The notes beneath the pieces were generated by a model that made no database searches, had not been told where the DNA came from, and worked only from the letters and a program-made list of their open reading frames with translations. Both the position numbers and the translations under genes were made by a program. A stretch of DNA of 64,000 nt from Bacteroidota bacterium. Its GTDB lineage: Bacteria > Bacteroidota > Ignavibacteria > Palsa-1295. The stretch is from positions 25,623 through 89,622 of the forward strand of contig JAJPIQ010000028.1 of the NCBI GenBank assembly GCA_021324685.1, written 5' to 3'. Shown here one piece after another: positions 1 to 9,179 of the stretch (position 1 is the stretch's first letter; each line of letters opens with the position of its first letter).

Positions 1-746
1 CCGGAAAAAATACTTCCCGCAACGAACGCGCGCGGATCCATCATCCGCAGCATACTAAACGTGTGATAGAGCTCCGGGCGGTGCGTCATCGGATTTCGAA
101 GGACCTCATGCGTTCCCGGAATGAGCAACATGACCTCGTTCGAAAAATAGAGCCCGATCATGACCAGCAGCATGAAGATGGACCCGAGGAGGGTATACAA
201 AAAGAACTTCATGGCGGCATATTCGCGCCGCGCGCCGCCCCAGATGCCGATCAGGAAGTACATCGGCAGGAGCATCAGCTCCCAGAAAATATAGAACAGG
301 AAAAAATCGAGCGCACAGAACGTCCCCATGATCCCGATATCGAGCAGGAGGTACATGAGGAAATACCCCTTGATGTTCCGCTGGATCGAAAAGCTCGCGA
401 TCGCCCCCACCGCCGCAATGATCGCCGTGAGCAGGACCATCGTGACCGAAAGGCCGTCGAGGCCCATGAAGTAGTCGATGGTAAGATTCCCAAAGACTCC
501 CAGCCCCGAAAGGCGGATCCATGGCAGCCGCTCGACGAACTGGAAACTTTTCGGGTCGTTGATGCCCGCGAGCGAACCGTTGAAATTCGCCCAGATATAG
601 ATCGCGAGTGCGAGCTGCACGAGCGTGACCCCGACCGTGATCGCGCGAATCCAACGGACCTGCTGCCGCGGCACGAATGCCGTCGCCAGCATTCCGACCA
701 GCGGGAAAAACGTAATGAAGGTTAGAACCCGAAACTCAGCGATCAT
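1..746 (-). CDS. nuoM: NADH-quinone oxidoreductase subunit M, N-terminal part (runs off left edge)
   Basis: Proton-pumping membrane subunit of complex I (antiporter-like family, with NuoL and NuoN). The frame opens at ATG 746 (MIAEFRVLTFITFFPLVGML) and stays open to base 1, so about 248 N-terminal residues are present of roughly 500 usual for the family. Visible family features are strongly hydrophobic helices and the segment FFLFYIFWELMLLPMYFLIG, which holds the conserved helix glutamate (FWE). It lies 60 bp downstream of the secreted protease gene that separates it from nuoL; all are on one strand, so it still fits the nuo transcript. No clear Shine-Dalgarno sequence precedes the ATG. nuoN presumably lies outside the window. 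Confidence 0.93.
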   Translation of the reverse strand, partial: MIAEFRVLTFITFFPLVGMLATAFVPRQQVRWIRAITVGVTLVQLALAIYIWANFNGSLAGINDPKSFQFVERLPWIRLSGLGVFGNLTIDYFMGLDGLSVTMVLLTAIIAAVGAIASFSIQRNIKGYFLMYLLLDIGIMGTFCALDFFLFYIFWELMLLPMYFLIGIWGGARREYAAMKFFLYTLLGSIFMLLVMIGLYFSNEVMLLIPGTHEVLRNPMTHRPELYHTFSMLRMMDPRAFVAGSIFS

Positions 747-806
747 CTAAAAAAGGCGGCAGTGAAAATCGTCGAAGAACGTCGGTCGATAAAAAACATC
801 GGTCCG

Positions 807-3800
807 TCAATAGACCGTCAACGCTTGCACCCGGTGCGCTCCGGAAGCGCTCGTGAAGCTCACATAATACGTGCCGGAGGCAAGCATGCTCGCATCGACG
901 GGCAGGCTGTGAAAGCCCGAAGGCATCCAGCCATCGGCCAGTACCTGCATGCTGCGTCCGATGGCATCGAACAGTTCGATCCGCACACGATCGGCCGACG
1001 AAATCGAAAACGAAACTTGGGCTCGGGACCGAACCGGATTCGGGCTGATCTCCAACGAAAACGCTGAGATTTCAGATGGCGCGACGGATGCGGTCGTATC
1101 GTCCGCCATGGCTTCCTGGTAGGTTGCGACCCCGTTACTGGCCGAATTGATGCTCACGACAAACTCTCCGTGCCCGCGAGAAACGCTGATATCGGCGCCA
1201 TCGGAAATATAACTGACCGGAATTCCGATCGGCGACCACGTGCCACCGAAATCCGTGGTACGATAGACCCCCATATTCGTCGTGACGATCGCCATATCCG
1301 AGTGCGGCACGAAATGGACCGAACCGGGCGCAACGCCCGTCACCGGAAGCGTCTGGAGCGTATCCCACGTTACACCACTGTCGTTCGAGATCATGATCCC
1401 ATTCGTTCCCGTCACACTGCCGCTCGTTCCGGTCGGCCGGAAGCACGCCATGCCGTGCTTCGCGTCGTCATCGAAGGCGACCGAAAGCGAATGCTGGTAA
1501 CCCGTTACGACGGTCTTCCACGTCAAGCCGCCATCGGTCGTGCGCCGGATCTGGTGACTGTTCGTTCCGTACCATCCATTTTTTCCGACCCAGGCCGTCG
1601 CATTGTTCCAGCTGGCCACGCTGCCGGTCGCGATGCTCGGCTTCGAGAGCGGGTTCCACGTTTGGCCTCCATCGTTGGTGATCCCAATACCCCACCGGCC
1701 CGATTTGGGGTCCCCAATTAAAATTCCATTCAGGGGATCGAAAAAGTGGACCGTGTTCACAAAGGCCGCAAAGGACGAGACGTCGACCGTATTAAAGTTC
1801 TTCCCGCCATCCGTCGTGGAGAGCACCGCCGCCGTTCCACCGGGAGGGCCACTGCCAAAAAACGCGGTGAGCGAATCGAGCGCCGTAACGCAATACGGCG
1901 GGTTCGTTCCATCGCTAAGCGTCGAGGTATCGCTCCAGACACTGCCCTGCTCGTTGGCGAACTCGGCATTGTAAATTTGTCCGTTCGAGGACGCCTGACC
2001 GAACGCCGCCCACGCCGCCGTGTTCGAGACCCGAGTCACGCTGGAACCATAAACGCCCCCGCGCTCGAGGACAAAACCCGGAACGACCGAGAGCGGAATG
2101 TAGAGTGTCAGCGTATCGCTATAGAGTGCGCCATCGGTCACCGCAAAACGCACCGGGTAATCGCCGCTGCTGAAGACGCCGTTGCGTGTGATCTGGAAAT
2201 CGCCGGTGGCCGTCGCGGACTCGGCCATCGAACCGAGCGAGCCGGAAACGGTCACCAGTTTAGCGCCGAGTTCCGATGTTGCAACTGCCGAAAGCTTCGT
2301 GCCCGCGCCCATGACGTTCTTGAACGTCACTTTCAGATCGTAGGTATGGTTCGCCTTGAGCGAATCGGAAACGACACCGTCGAGCGAATACGAGCTTACG
2401 ACGAGCCCCGGCACGAGCGGCGTCGACAACGCTTTTGCGGCATTAAGCCGGCCCCAGTAATCCGGCCGATCGGTTGTATTGATGACGTTATCGCACGTGG
2501 CAATAAGCTGCCGTGAAATGTACTCTGGGAGCCAGTCCGTATGCATGGACCAAAGGAGGGCCGCCACTCCGCACGCATTGGGTGCGGCGAAGCTTGTGCC
2601 GTCTTCCGCGCTATAGGCGCTGTTGCCCGGATAGTCGCAACTTTCGATCGATGCTCCCGGAGCCCATACTCCGACCGAGTGACCGAAATTCGAGAAAAAC
2701 GTCGCCTGATCGTTTCCGTCCGTCGCGCCGACGCTGAGCACATAGGGTCCATTGGCGGGGTATTGCGGATTTTGATCGTTGTTGACCCCGGTCACTGTGA
2801 CCCCCGGAATACCGTTGCCCGCCGCGGCGACGACGAGCGCACCGCGCGCGTGGGCTTCGTCCAAAATAAGATTGGCGACCGAAGTATCGAAGCCGGTAAT
2901 CGGGCCGCCCCAGGAGCAATTGATAATCCGCGCCCCGTGCGTCGAAGCATAATGGATCCCTTCGAAACCGGCGGCGACATTGTCGTAATCCGCGCCGGCC
3001 GACTTGATGGGAAGTATTCTGCACCCATACGCGACCCCGGCGATGCCGAGATTATTGTTCCCAGTCGCCGCAATACAGCCGGCCGTATGCGTGCCGTGGC
3101 TCGCACCCGATTCGCGCGGGCGGGGATCGTTATTGGGCTGGAAGGCATCGCCGCCGGAGGCATTCACGTCGCCGACCACGTCCCACCCCTCCCAGTTATC
3201 GACATAGCCATCGCTATCGTCATCGATGCCGTTCGTCCGTTTATCGTGGCCGTTCTTATCCAATCCGACCTCGCCCCAGTTGATCTTCACTGCATTTTTA
3301 AGGTCTTCATGATCGATATTGATCGCGCAATCGACGTCGGCAATGACGATGGACGTATCGCCGGTCGTCGTATTCCACGCGTTCAGAACGTTCATTTTCG
3401 TGAGCGCATATTGCGAGGTCAGCAGCGGATCGTTGGGCTGGTTCGAGACCGGGAATAAATAGCGGACGGAACCGGCTTCGACTTCACCCGTCGCGACGAG
3501 CATCGCGACCGCGCGGTGCGGGTCGATCGAAAGATTTTTATAATAGAGGCAGTAGAGACGGTCGATGCCGAGTGCGCGCGCGATCGAATCGTGGGCATGG
3601 GCATCGAAGGGAACGATCTCCAGCACGCCGAGCGTGCGCGCGACACGTTCGAATGCGCCCGCATCGGCGGATTGTAGGAGTTCACCCTTTGTGCCGATCT
3701 TTGAAATTACCGAGCTGCCGGCCTTCCACTGGATATACACGACTCCGGGTGCGCAGGGCGTGATGTGCTCCGGTGCGCCGGGGTGCGTGGCGCGATTACG

Positions 3801-3872
3801 ATCGCTCGCAAGGGCGGGAACCGAAACCGAAGCGAAGAGAAGAAGAAGCAGGGCGTTTCTTAAAGTCATCAT
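807..3872 (-). CDS. secreted subtilisin-like (S8) serine protease with T9SS sorting domain
   Basis: Predicted exported endopeptidase of 1021 residues. I chose ATG 3872 because it opens a signal peptide (MMTLRNALLLLLFASVSVPALA); the frame is open 72 nt further upstream, but that extension is Arg-rich and runs into nuoL. The subtilase domain spans about 145-490, with D179, H259 (SHGTHTAG), oxyanion Asn near 353 and S427 (DGTSFAAP). The usual D-T/S-G around the Asp is DVD here. An Asp-rich loop (NGIDDDSDGYVDNWEGWD) between D and H looks Ca-binding. Residues about 620-920 hold Asp-box/YCF48-like repeats (STTDGGKNF, TNDGGQTW, TTDGGLTW). The last ~80 residues are a type A T9SS domain (ISPNPVRSRAQVSFSI, then FDAIGR). 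It starts 8 bp after nuoL stops, inside the nuo operon. The family call is firm; the substrate is unknown. Confidence 0.92.
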   Translation of the reverse strand: MMTLRNALLLLLFASVSVPALASDRNRATHPGAPEHITPCAPGVVYIQWKAGSSVISKIGTKGELLQSADAGAFERVARTLGVLEIVPFDAHAHDSIARALGIDRLYCLYYKNLSIDPHRAVAMLVATGEVEAGSVRYLFPVSNQPNDPLLTSQYALTKMNVLNAWNTTTGDTSIVIADVDCAINIDHEDLKNAVKINWGEVGLDKNGHDKRTNGIDDDSDGYVDNWEGWDVVGDVNASGGDAFQPNNDPRPRESGASHGTHTAGCIAATGNNNLGIAGVAYGCRILPIKSAGADYDNVAAGFEGIHYASTHGARIINCSWGGPITGFDTSVANLILDEAHARGALVVAAAGNGIPGVTVTGVNNDQNPQYPANGPYVLSVGATDGNDQATFFSNFGHSVGVWAPGASIESCDYPGNSAYSAEDGTSFAAPNACGVAALLWSMHTDWLPEYISRQLIATCDNVINTTDRPDYWGRLNAAKALSTPLVPGLVVSSYSLDGVVSDSLKANHTYDLKVTFKNVMGAGTKLSAVATSELGAKLVTVSGSLGSMAESATATGDFQITRNGVFSSGDYPVRFAVTDGALYSDTLTLYIPLSVVPGFVLERGGVYGSSVTRVSNTAAWAAFGQASSNGQIYNAEFANEQGSVWSDTSTLSDGTNPPYCVTALDSLTAFFGSGPPGGTAAVLSTTDGGKNFNTVDVSSFAAFVNTVHFFDPLNGILIGDPKSGRWGIGITNDGGQTWNPLSKPSIATGSVASWNNATAWVGKNGWYGTNSHQIRRTTDGGLTWKTVVTGYQHSLSVAFDDDAKHGMACFRPTGTSGSVTGTNGIMISNDSGVTWDTLQTLPVTGVAPGSVHFVPHSDMAIVTTNMGVYRTTDFGGTWSPIGIPVSYISDGADISVSRGHGEFVVSINSASNGVATYQEAMADDTTASVAPSEISAFSLEISPNPVRSRAQVSFSISSADRVRIELFDAIGRSMQVLADGWMPSGFHSLPVDASMLASGTYYVSFTSASGAHRVQALTVY

Positions 3873-3880
3873 AGTAAACG

Positions 3881-6100
3881 TTACGAGTGGAACAGTGCAA
3901 ACCGAAGGACGACCAGCGCAACGACGACCGCGGCAACGACCCATGCAAGGTACGTTTGTACGCGGCCGGTCTGAACCGAGCGCGCCATGAGGCCGAGGAA
4001 TTGCACCGTCGCTCCCGTGAGCGTAACGATGCCGTCGATCACATACTTATCGAACCATCCGGTAATGTGCGCGAGGAGAACAGTCGCGCGTGCGGCTAAA
4101 TTCACGAATCCATCCAAAATGCGGCGGTCGAACCAGGCGGTCACCCGCGCGGTGAGCATAACGGTGTCGACGACGATAAAATCGTAGATCGCGTCCAGAT
4201 ACCAACCGCGCTGGCTGGCGTTATAGAAGGGGCGGAATGCGCGCCTGAGGGACGCAGACCACGAAGGCCGCCACACAAAAAGGACGAATGCGAAGAGAAA
4301 TCCCGCGAGCGCCGAACCCAGGGCTGCCCCTTCTGCCATTCCGGTATTGGCCACGCGTGCGCGTTCGAGCGCGACCTGGTGGGGCATGGGTGGAAGTTCC
4401 CATACATGCGCGCCCTCCTGCGGAGGGGTGATCGCAGCGCCGAACGGCTGGGAAGCAAATTCCTGGGGCGGTGGAACATACCCCGCCGGCCGGAACGGCG
4501 GTGCGGTCTGCGGCGGAACGACCGAGGCCGGCGTTTTCACCCATTTCGAAAGAAACCATCCGTGCTCCGCACTCAACGGATTTCGCCCGAACCAGAACCA
4601 GACGCAAAAAACAGCGAGCGCAACGAGCGGGACCGTCATGACATACGGAGACTCTCGGATCTTTTCCTGGACCGCCGGTCTTGCAGGGTTCCCAAAAAAC
4701 ACGAGAAAGACCTGCCGCCACATATAGAGCGCCGTGAGCAACGTGACCGCAAGACCGATCCACGGGATCGCGAGCGCTATGCCCTGCTGAAGACCTCCAT
4801 AGGCCATGCTCCCGGCCAGAATTTCATCTTTCGATAAAAATCCGGCGGTCAGCGGAAGGCCCGTGATCGCAAGCGTCGCGACGAGGTACGTCCATCCCGT
4901 GACGGGCATTCGCCGAAACAGTCCGCCCATGTTGTGAATGTCCTGGGCATCGGTCTCGTGATCGTGAAGATCGTGGAGCGCGCGGTGCATCGCATGGATC
5001 ACGGAACCGGCTCCCAGAAAGAGGCAGGCTTTAAAGACCGCATGCGTTACCAAATGAAAAAATCCCGCGGCCACCGCTCCGGAGCCGATCGACATGATCA
5101 TCAGTCCCAACTGCGAGACCGTCGAATAGGCCAGGACGCGTTTGATGTCGCGTTGCGTAATCGCGATCGTCGCCGCGAGGACGCTCGTGAACGCACCGGT
5201 GAGCGCAACGATCAGCATGGCATTGCCGGTCAGGATCGGGAACAGGCGCGCCATGAGATAGACACCGGCGGCGACCATCGTCGCCGCATGGATCAGTGCG
5301 GAGACGGGCGTCGGACCTTCCATCGCGTCCGGCAGCCAGACGTGCAAGGGGAACTGCGCGCTTTTTGCGACCGCCCCGCAGAAGATCAGGAGTCCGGCGA
5401 TCGTGAGCGTGGTTTCCGGCGCAAGGCCTAACATGCTGAACGAGAGCGGAAGCCCCTGCTCGATATATCCAAATATTTCCCGAAATTCAAAGGTCCGAAA
5501 TTCACTGAAAAGAAGTAAGATCCCGATAAAAAAGAACGCGTCCCCGATCCGGTTGACGATGAACGCTTTTTTCGATGCGTACTGCGGTCCATGGCGCTCG
5601 TACCAGTGGGCGATCAGGGAGTAGCTCGAAAAACCGACGAGTTCCCAGAACATATAGAGCTGGAAAAGGTTACCCGCGAGGACCACCCCCAGCATAGCAA
5701 ACGTGAAGAGTCCGAGAAAGGCGAAATAACGGGCGTAGCGAGTGTCCTTACGCATATACCCGATCGAAAAGACATGCACGAGGAGGCTCACGCCGGTCAC
5801 GACGACGAGCAGGATCGCCGTCATGTTATCGAGCAGGATACTATGCCGAATCACGAGCGGCCCCAGGCCCGGAACGTTCCCAAAGCGGATCCAGTCCGCA
5901 CTCCACTCGATGGCAAGCAAGCCTGGCGTTCGAACTTTGATCCACGCGACATAGCACGCGAGCGCCGAGCTGAACGCCATCGCCGGCAACGCGATCAGGT
6001 GCGCCCGGTCCGCCAGCGCCCGCTGATTGAAAATCACGAGCAGGAATACCAGGAGCGGTAGTCCGAGCGCAACGAGCGAAAGAAGTATGAGTTGGTCCAC
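3881..6100 (-). CDS. nuoL: NADH-quinone oxidoreductase subunit L
   Basis: Distal proton-pumping subunit of complex I, 739 residues, longer than the usual ~610-650. The antiporter core (about 100-450) shows the conserved helix Glu in FWELVGFSSYSLI and the pump Lys in GAVAKSAQFPLHVWLPDAME, followed by GPTPVSALIHAATMV. The C-terminal half holds a Pro-rich soluble insert near residues 510-570 and then further helices that match the long lateral-helix region of NuoL. It begins MDQLILLSLVALGLPLLVFL, 46 bp after nuoK. The next gene downstream is the secreted protease, not nuoM. Confidence 0.96.
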   Translation of the reverse strand: MDQLILLSLVALGLPLLVFLLVIFNQRALADRAHLIALPAMAFSSALACYVAWIKVRTPGLLAIEWSADWIRFGNVPGLGPLVIRHSILLDNMTAILLVVVTGVSLLVHVFSIGYMRKDTRYARYFAFLGLFTFAMLGVVLAGNLFQLYMFWELVGFSSYSLIAHWYERHGPQYASKKAFIVNRIGDAFFFIGILLLFSEFRTFEFREIFGYIEQGLPLSFSMLGLAPETTLTIAGLLIFCGAVAKSAQFPLHVWLPDAMEGPTPVSALIHAATMVAAGVYLMARLFPILTGNAMLIVALTGAFTSVLAATIAITQRDIKRVLAYSTVSQLGLMIMSIGSGAVAAGFFHLVTHAVFKACLFLGAGSVIHAMHRALHDLHDHETDAQDIHNMGGLFRRMPVTGWTYLVATLAITGLPLTAGFLSKDEILAGSMAYGGLQQGIALAIPWIGLAVTLLTALYMWRQVFLVFFGNPARPAVQEKIRESPYVMTVPLVALAVFCVWFWFGRNPLSAEHGWFLSKWVKTPASVVPPQTAPPFRPAGYVPPPQEFASQPFGAAITPPQEGAHVWELPPMPHQVALERARVANTGMAEGAALGSALAGFLFAFVLFVWRPSWSASLRRAFRPFYNASQRGWYLDAIYDFIVVDTVMLTARVTAWFDRRILDGFVNLAARATVLLAHITGWFDKYVIDGIVTLTGATVQFLGLMARSVQTGRVQTYLAWVVAAVVVALVVLRFALFHS

Positions 6101-6146
6101 GGGTCGGGCGGAAGTGCTATCGCGTTATGAGGTGAAAAGGATTCCG

Positions 6147-6464
6147 TTAATCCCGCAATTGATCGGCCTGCCGAACATTGATGGAACCTTGCCGCTTAAA
6201 GAGGTTCAGGACGATCGCGAGCGCGACCGCCGCTTCGCATGCCGCCATGACGATCACAAACAGGGCGATCGCCTGCCCTCCGAGATTGATCGCTCCGTAG
6301 CGCGTGAACGCGACGAAGTTAATGTTCGCAGCATTCAAGATCAGTTCGATACCCATCAGCACGGCAATGGCATTACGCCGCGTCAGCATCGTAAAAATTC
6401 CAAGTACGAGGAGTACGGCACTCAGGACCAGGAAATGGGTCAGGCCAACGGGAATGTAATTCAT
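6147..6464 (-). CDS. nuoK: NADH-quinone oxidoreductase subunit K
   Basis: Small three-helix membrane subunit of complex I, 105 residues, normal length. The signature is ARRNAI-like (MLTRRNAIAVLMGIELILNA), carrying the conserved membrane Glu in GIELILNAAN, with a second Glu in the last helix (AACEAAVALAIVL). The start overlaps the nuoJ stop by 4 nt (ATGA) and is preceded by GGAGGG seven bases upstream, so translational coupling with nuoJ is likely. Confidence 0.96.
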   Translation of the reverse strand: MNYIPVGLTHFLVLSAVLLVLGIFTMLTRRNAIAVLMGIELILNAANINFVAFTRYGAINLGGQAIALFVIVMAACEAAVALAIVLNLFKRQGSINVRQADQLRD

Positions 6465-7084
6465 CGGGAACCCTCCGGACGGTTGTGTTTCGCGAGCAGG
6501 AATGTTTCTTTTCGTGCGATCATCGCCGCGCCGATCAGTGCGACGAGCAATACGACCGAAACCAGTTCGAACGGCAACAGGTAATCGGTGAGCAGCAGCG
6601 TTCCGAGTGCCATGGCCGTCCCCTGGCTGCCCTGGTGATCGAGGATTTCACGCGGAGTTCCCTGCACGGCATGCGTCGCTTGTTCGATCGCGTCCTTATT
6701 CCAGGGACTGCGACTCCACGGCATTTGGTCGAACTTCATCCAATGTCCCTCCACGAGAAACGAGCCAAGCAGGCACAGCAGCGCCAGACAAATGACGAGC
6801 GCCGGAATGCGGGACTTGAGCGCCGAGCGAAGGTCGATATTCGTCACGCGGTTCGTCAGCATCACGCCAAACACGATCAGCACGAGAATGCCCCCGACAT
6901 AGATCAGGACCTGGCTGATCGCCAGGAAATCGGCCGCAAGCAGAACATAAATTCCCGCGATCCCGAAAAATGTAAAGAGCAGAGAAAACGCCGCATGCAC
7001 AATATTGCGCGAAAAACAGACGACCGCTGCCGAGGCCACGATCGCGGCGGCAAAGAGATAAAAGAAGATGTCGAAAAGAGGCAC
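6461..7084 (-). CDS. nuoJ: NADH-quinone oxidoreductase subunit J
   Basis: Membrane subunit of complex I, 207 residues, five predicted helices. Family features include NIVHAAFSLLFTFFGIAG and the pi-bulge helix region VLIYVGGILVLIVFGVML. The start codon is GTG at 7084 (GTG CCT CTT TTC), ten bases after the nuoI stop. A soluble loop of about 60 residues precedes the last helix (LLPFELVSVVLLVALIGA). It overlaps nuoK by 4 nt. Confidence 0.95.
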   Translation of the reverse strand: MPLFDIFFYLFAAAIVASAAVVCFSRNIVHAAFSLLFTFFGIAGIYVLLAADFLAISQVLIYVGGILVLIVFGVMLTNRVTNIDLRSALKSRIPALVICLALLCLLGSFLVEGHWMKFDQMPWSRSPWNKDAIEQATHAVQGTPREILDHQGSQGTAMALGTLLLTDYLLPFELVSVVLLVALIGAAMIARKETFLLAKHNRPEGSR

Positions 7085-7094
7085 GGTCTATAGC

Positions 7095-7727
7095 TTAGTG
7101 TTTCGGTCCTTTGTTCGCCCACGGCGACGCGGCGGAAGGCGGCGGCGAAGAGGGCGGCGTTGAGGAAGGTGGCCCTGCCGGCGCGTTCGCGGCGCGGTCC
7201 GCCGCTTGTTTGGCACGCTGGACATTGGCCTGCGCCTCGTAGTTCGCCCGGTTTTGTCGGTGGAGTTCGGCCTCGGCTGCGTCCATCGTTGCGTAGTGGT
7301 AGATCAGGTTCTCCCGTTTCGGTTCCGAAAATTCAAACACTTCGGTCATAACAATACACTCGGTCGGGCACGGCCAGACGCAGAGCGAACAATAGCAGCA
7401 CTTCGCCATATCGATATCGAACTTCGTGACCCACAGCGATTTCTTTTTCGCAAAGCGCGTCGTCACTCCGAGATCCTCTTCGGGAATCGATTTTACCGTT
7501 TCGATTTCAATACAATCCACGGGACAGGCACGCGCGCATTTATCGCACCCGATGCAATCGTCCATATTGACATAGAGCCGGTTCCGCGCGCGTTCCGGAA
7601 GGATATATTCGTTCTTTGGCTCCGGATACTGCCGGGTAACTTTTCGACGACCGAGATGACGGATGACGACCGTCAGTCCCTTCACTGCTGTCGAAAGCCC
7701 TCGCGTAATATCGCTGAAGTATCCCAT
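7095..7727 (-). CDS. nuoI: NADH-quinone oxidoreductase subunit I, 2x[4Fe-4S]
   Basis: Peripheral-arm ferredoxin-like subunit that passes electrons via clusters N6a/N6b toward NuoB. Two cluster motifs are intact: CIGCDKCARACPVDC near residues 55-69 and CCYCSLCVWPCPTEC near 107-121. Total length is 210 residues, about 30 more than typical, because of a C-terminal low-complexity tail rich in Pro, Ala and Ser (PPSSTPPSSPPPSAASP) that is unlikely to be part of the fold. It starts MGYFSDITRGLSTAVKGL. It lies between the small acidic membrane protein and nuoJ. Confidence 0.96.
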   Translation of the reverse strand: MGYFSDITRGLSTAVKGLTVVIRHLGRRKVTRQYPEPKNEYILPERARNRLYVNMDDCIGCDKCARACPVDCIEIETVKSIPEEDLGVTTRFAKKKSLWVTKFDIDMAKCCYCSLCVWPCPTECIVMTEVFEFSEPKRENLIYHYATMDAAEAELHRQNRANYEAQANVQRAKQAADRAANAPAGPPSSTPPSSPPPSAASPWANKGPKH

Positions 7728-7794
7728 GAAGTTTCTCTAACACGCGAAACAAGACGAGTAATCCATCTTAAGGAAAAACGCCGGCGCGCTATCG

Positions 7795-8082
7795 TTATTC
7801 CTCTTCGATATCATCTCCCTCTTCGATATCATCGGGCGTGAGCAGGTTGCCAAACGCACCGATGACCTGCAGGACATGGCCCGCGAGCGGCAGCCAGACG
7901 CCAAACGCGGGCGATACCAGGTCCCTCCACGCGGCATACCAGCCGATCGCTGCAACAATCGTTCCGATACAAAAGAGCAGCGTATAGACCAATTGCCGGA
8001 TGCGAAAACGATCGAGCGCGCGGTCCGCATTCGCGCGGCGAAAAAACTCGTGCTCTTCGGGAAGATCGGAATCGAGCATCAT
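7795..8082 (-). CDS. small acidic two-helix membrane protein within the nuo operon
   Basis: Not a recognised complex I subunit. The product is 95 residues: a charged N-terminus ([20 protein letters not shown]), two hydrophobic segments (about 32-50 and 62-82) and a very acidic C-terminus made of a duplicated [12 protein letters not shown] hexapeptide. I chose ATG 8082 because it overlaps the nuoH stop in an ATGA arrangement; a longer frame upstream would lie entirely inside nuoH. The acidic tail comes from an 18-nt imperfect tandem duplication at 7801-7836. Position and coupling suggest a role in complex I assembly or as an accessory subunit; this is inference only. Confidence 0.75.
   Translation of the reverse strand: MMLDSDLPEEHEFFRRANADRALDRFRIRQLVYTLLFCIGTIVAAIGWYAAWRDLVSPAFGVWLPLAGHVLQVIGAFGNLLTPDDIEEGDDIEEE
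7801..7836. repeat. 18-nt tandem duplication at the 3' end of the small nuo-operon gene
   Basis: Two 18-nt units (7801-7818 and 7819-7836) share CTCTTCGATATCATC and differ only in the last three bases. They encode the doubled DDIEE hexapeptide at the protein's C-terminus. It is one of many short tandem duplications in the window. Confidence 0.85.
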
Positions 8083-9179
8083 TGAATCGCGACCGCAATA
8101 ACGCTCGCTGCGGCAACGGCCGTGAGCCCGAATGGGATAAGGACTTTCCAGCAAATACGCATCACCTGGTCGACGCGAAATCTCGGCAGGGTCCACCGGA
8201 TCCAGATTTGAGCGAAGACGAACGAGAGCCCTTTAAGAATAAACCAGAGAAATCCCATCGCGGGACCGTTCATCGTGTCTCCCAGGGGCGATTGCCAGCC
8301 GCCTAAAAATAAGATCGACGCCACCGAGCCGACGGCGAACATGCTGGCATACTCGCTCAGAAAAAAAAGCGCGAATTTCATGCCGCTGTATTCCGTATGG
8401 TACCCGGCGACGAGTTCGGACTCGGCTTCGGGCACATCGAAGGGAACCCGGTTCGTTTCGGCAAGCGAGCCGATGAAATAGATCGCGAACGCCACGAGCA
8501 TGACCGGGACCAGAACGAAATTCGTACTGCCGCCGAACCCCTCGAGATGTTTGGGACCGCCGAGCAGGAACCAATTATTGATTCCCCCCGCCTGAAGATC
8601 GGTGATCGTCTGGAGGTCCATCGAACCGGCAATGACGACGACCGTGATCACGGCCAACGCGACCGGAATTTCATATGAAATGATCTGCGCGACCGAACGC
8701 ATGGCACCGATCATCGAATATTTATTGTCCGACCCCCACCCGGCCAGCAGGATCGAAACGACGACGAGGGAACCCATGCTGAGGATATAGAAAATTCCCG
8801 TATTGAGCCGCGCCCCGATATAGGCCACCGAAAACGGTAGCGCCGCGAACGCGGCATAGCTGCCGATGAACGCGACCCAGGGCGCCAGGCGATAGAGCGG
8901 TCGATCGGCAGCGCGCGGTGTCGTATCTTCTTTTTGAAGAAGTTTCAGGATATCGGCGATCGGTTGCAGTATGCCTTTCGGCCCCGTCCGCATCGGGCCG
9001 AGCCGGTCCTGCAGCCACGCCGAAATTTTCATCTCCCCTAAGATCGCGACGAGGCCGTAAACAAGGATAAACACAAGCGGAATGGCTGCGTACACGAGGG
9101 TCGTCACGACCAGCGTAATGATGCTCGGCGAAAAAAAACGCGAGATAAATTCGTAAAGGGCCTGATAGATCGCGGTCAT
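8079..9179 (-). CDS. nuoH: NADH-quinone oxidoreductase subunit H
   Basis: Membrane subunit at the quinone-chamber interface of complex I, 366 residues. I chose ATG 9179 ([16 protein letters not shown]) because it overlaps the nuoD stop by 4 nt and follows a strong GGAGGTGG ribosome-binding site; the longer open frame upstream is only nuoD read out of frame. Family motifs are present: [20 protein letters not shown] (quinone-site loop), [22 protein letters not shown] and [24 protein letters not shown]. It is followed by the small acidic membrane protein, overlapping by 4 nt. Confidence 0.97.
   Translation of the reverse strand: MTAIYQALYEFISRFFSPSIITLVVTTLVYAAIPLVFILVYGLVAILGEMKISAWLQDRLGPMRTGPKGILQPIADILKLLQKEDTTPRAADRPLYRLAPWVAFIGSYAAFAALPFSVAYIGARLNTGIFYILSMGSLVVVSILLAGWGSDNKYSMIGAMRSVAQIISYEIPVALAVITVVVIAGSMDLQTITDLQAGGINNWFLLGGPKHLEGFGGSTNFVLVPVMLVAFAIYFIGSLAETNRVPFDVPEAESELVAGYHTEYSGMKFALFFLSEYASMFAVGSVASILFLGGWQSPLGDTMNGPAMGFLWFILKGLSFVFAQIWIRWTLPRFRVDQVMRICWKVLIPFGLTAVAAASVIAVAIQ

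Noticed and set aside
2541..3458. A 305-codon plus-strand frame inside the first subtilisin gene
   Set aside because: Antisense to the S8 catalytic domain; no signal or domain of its own.
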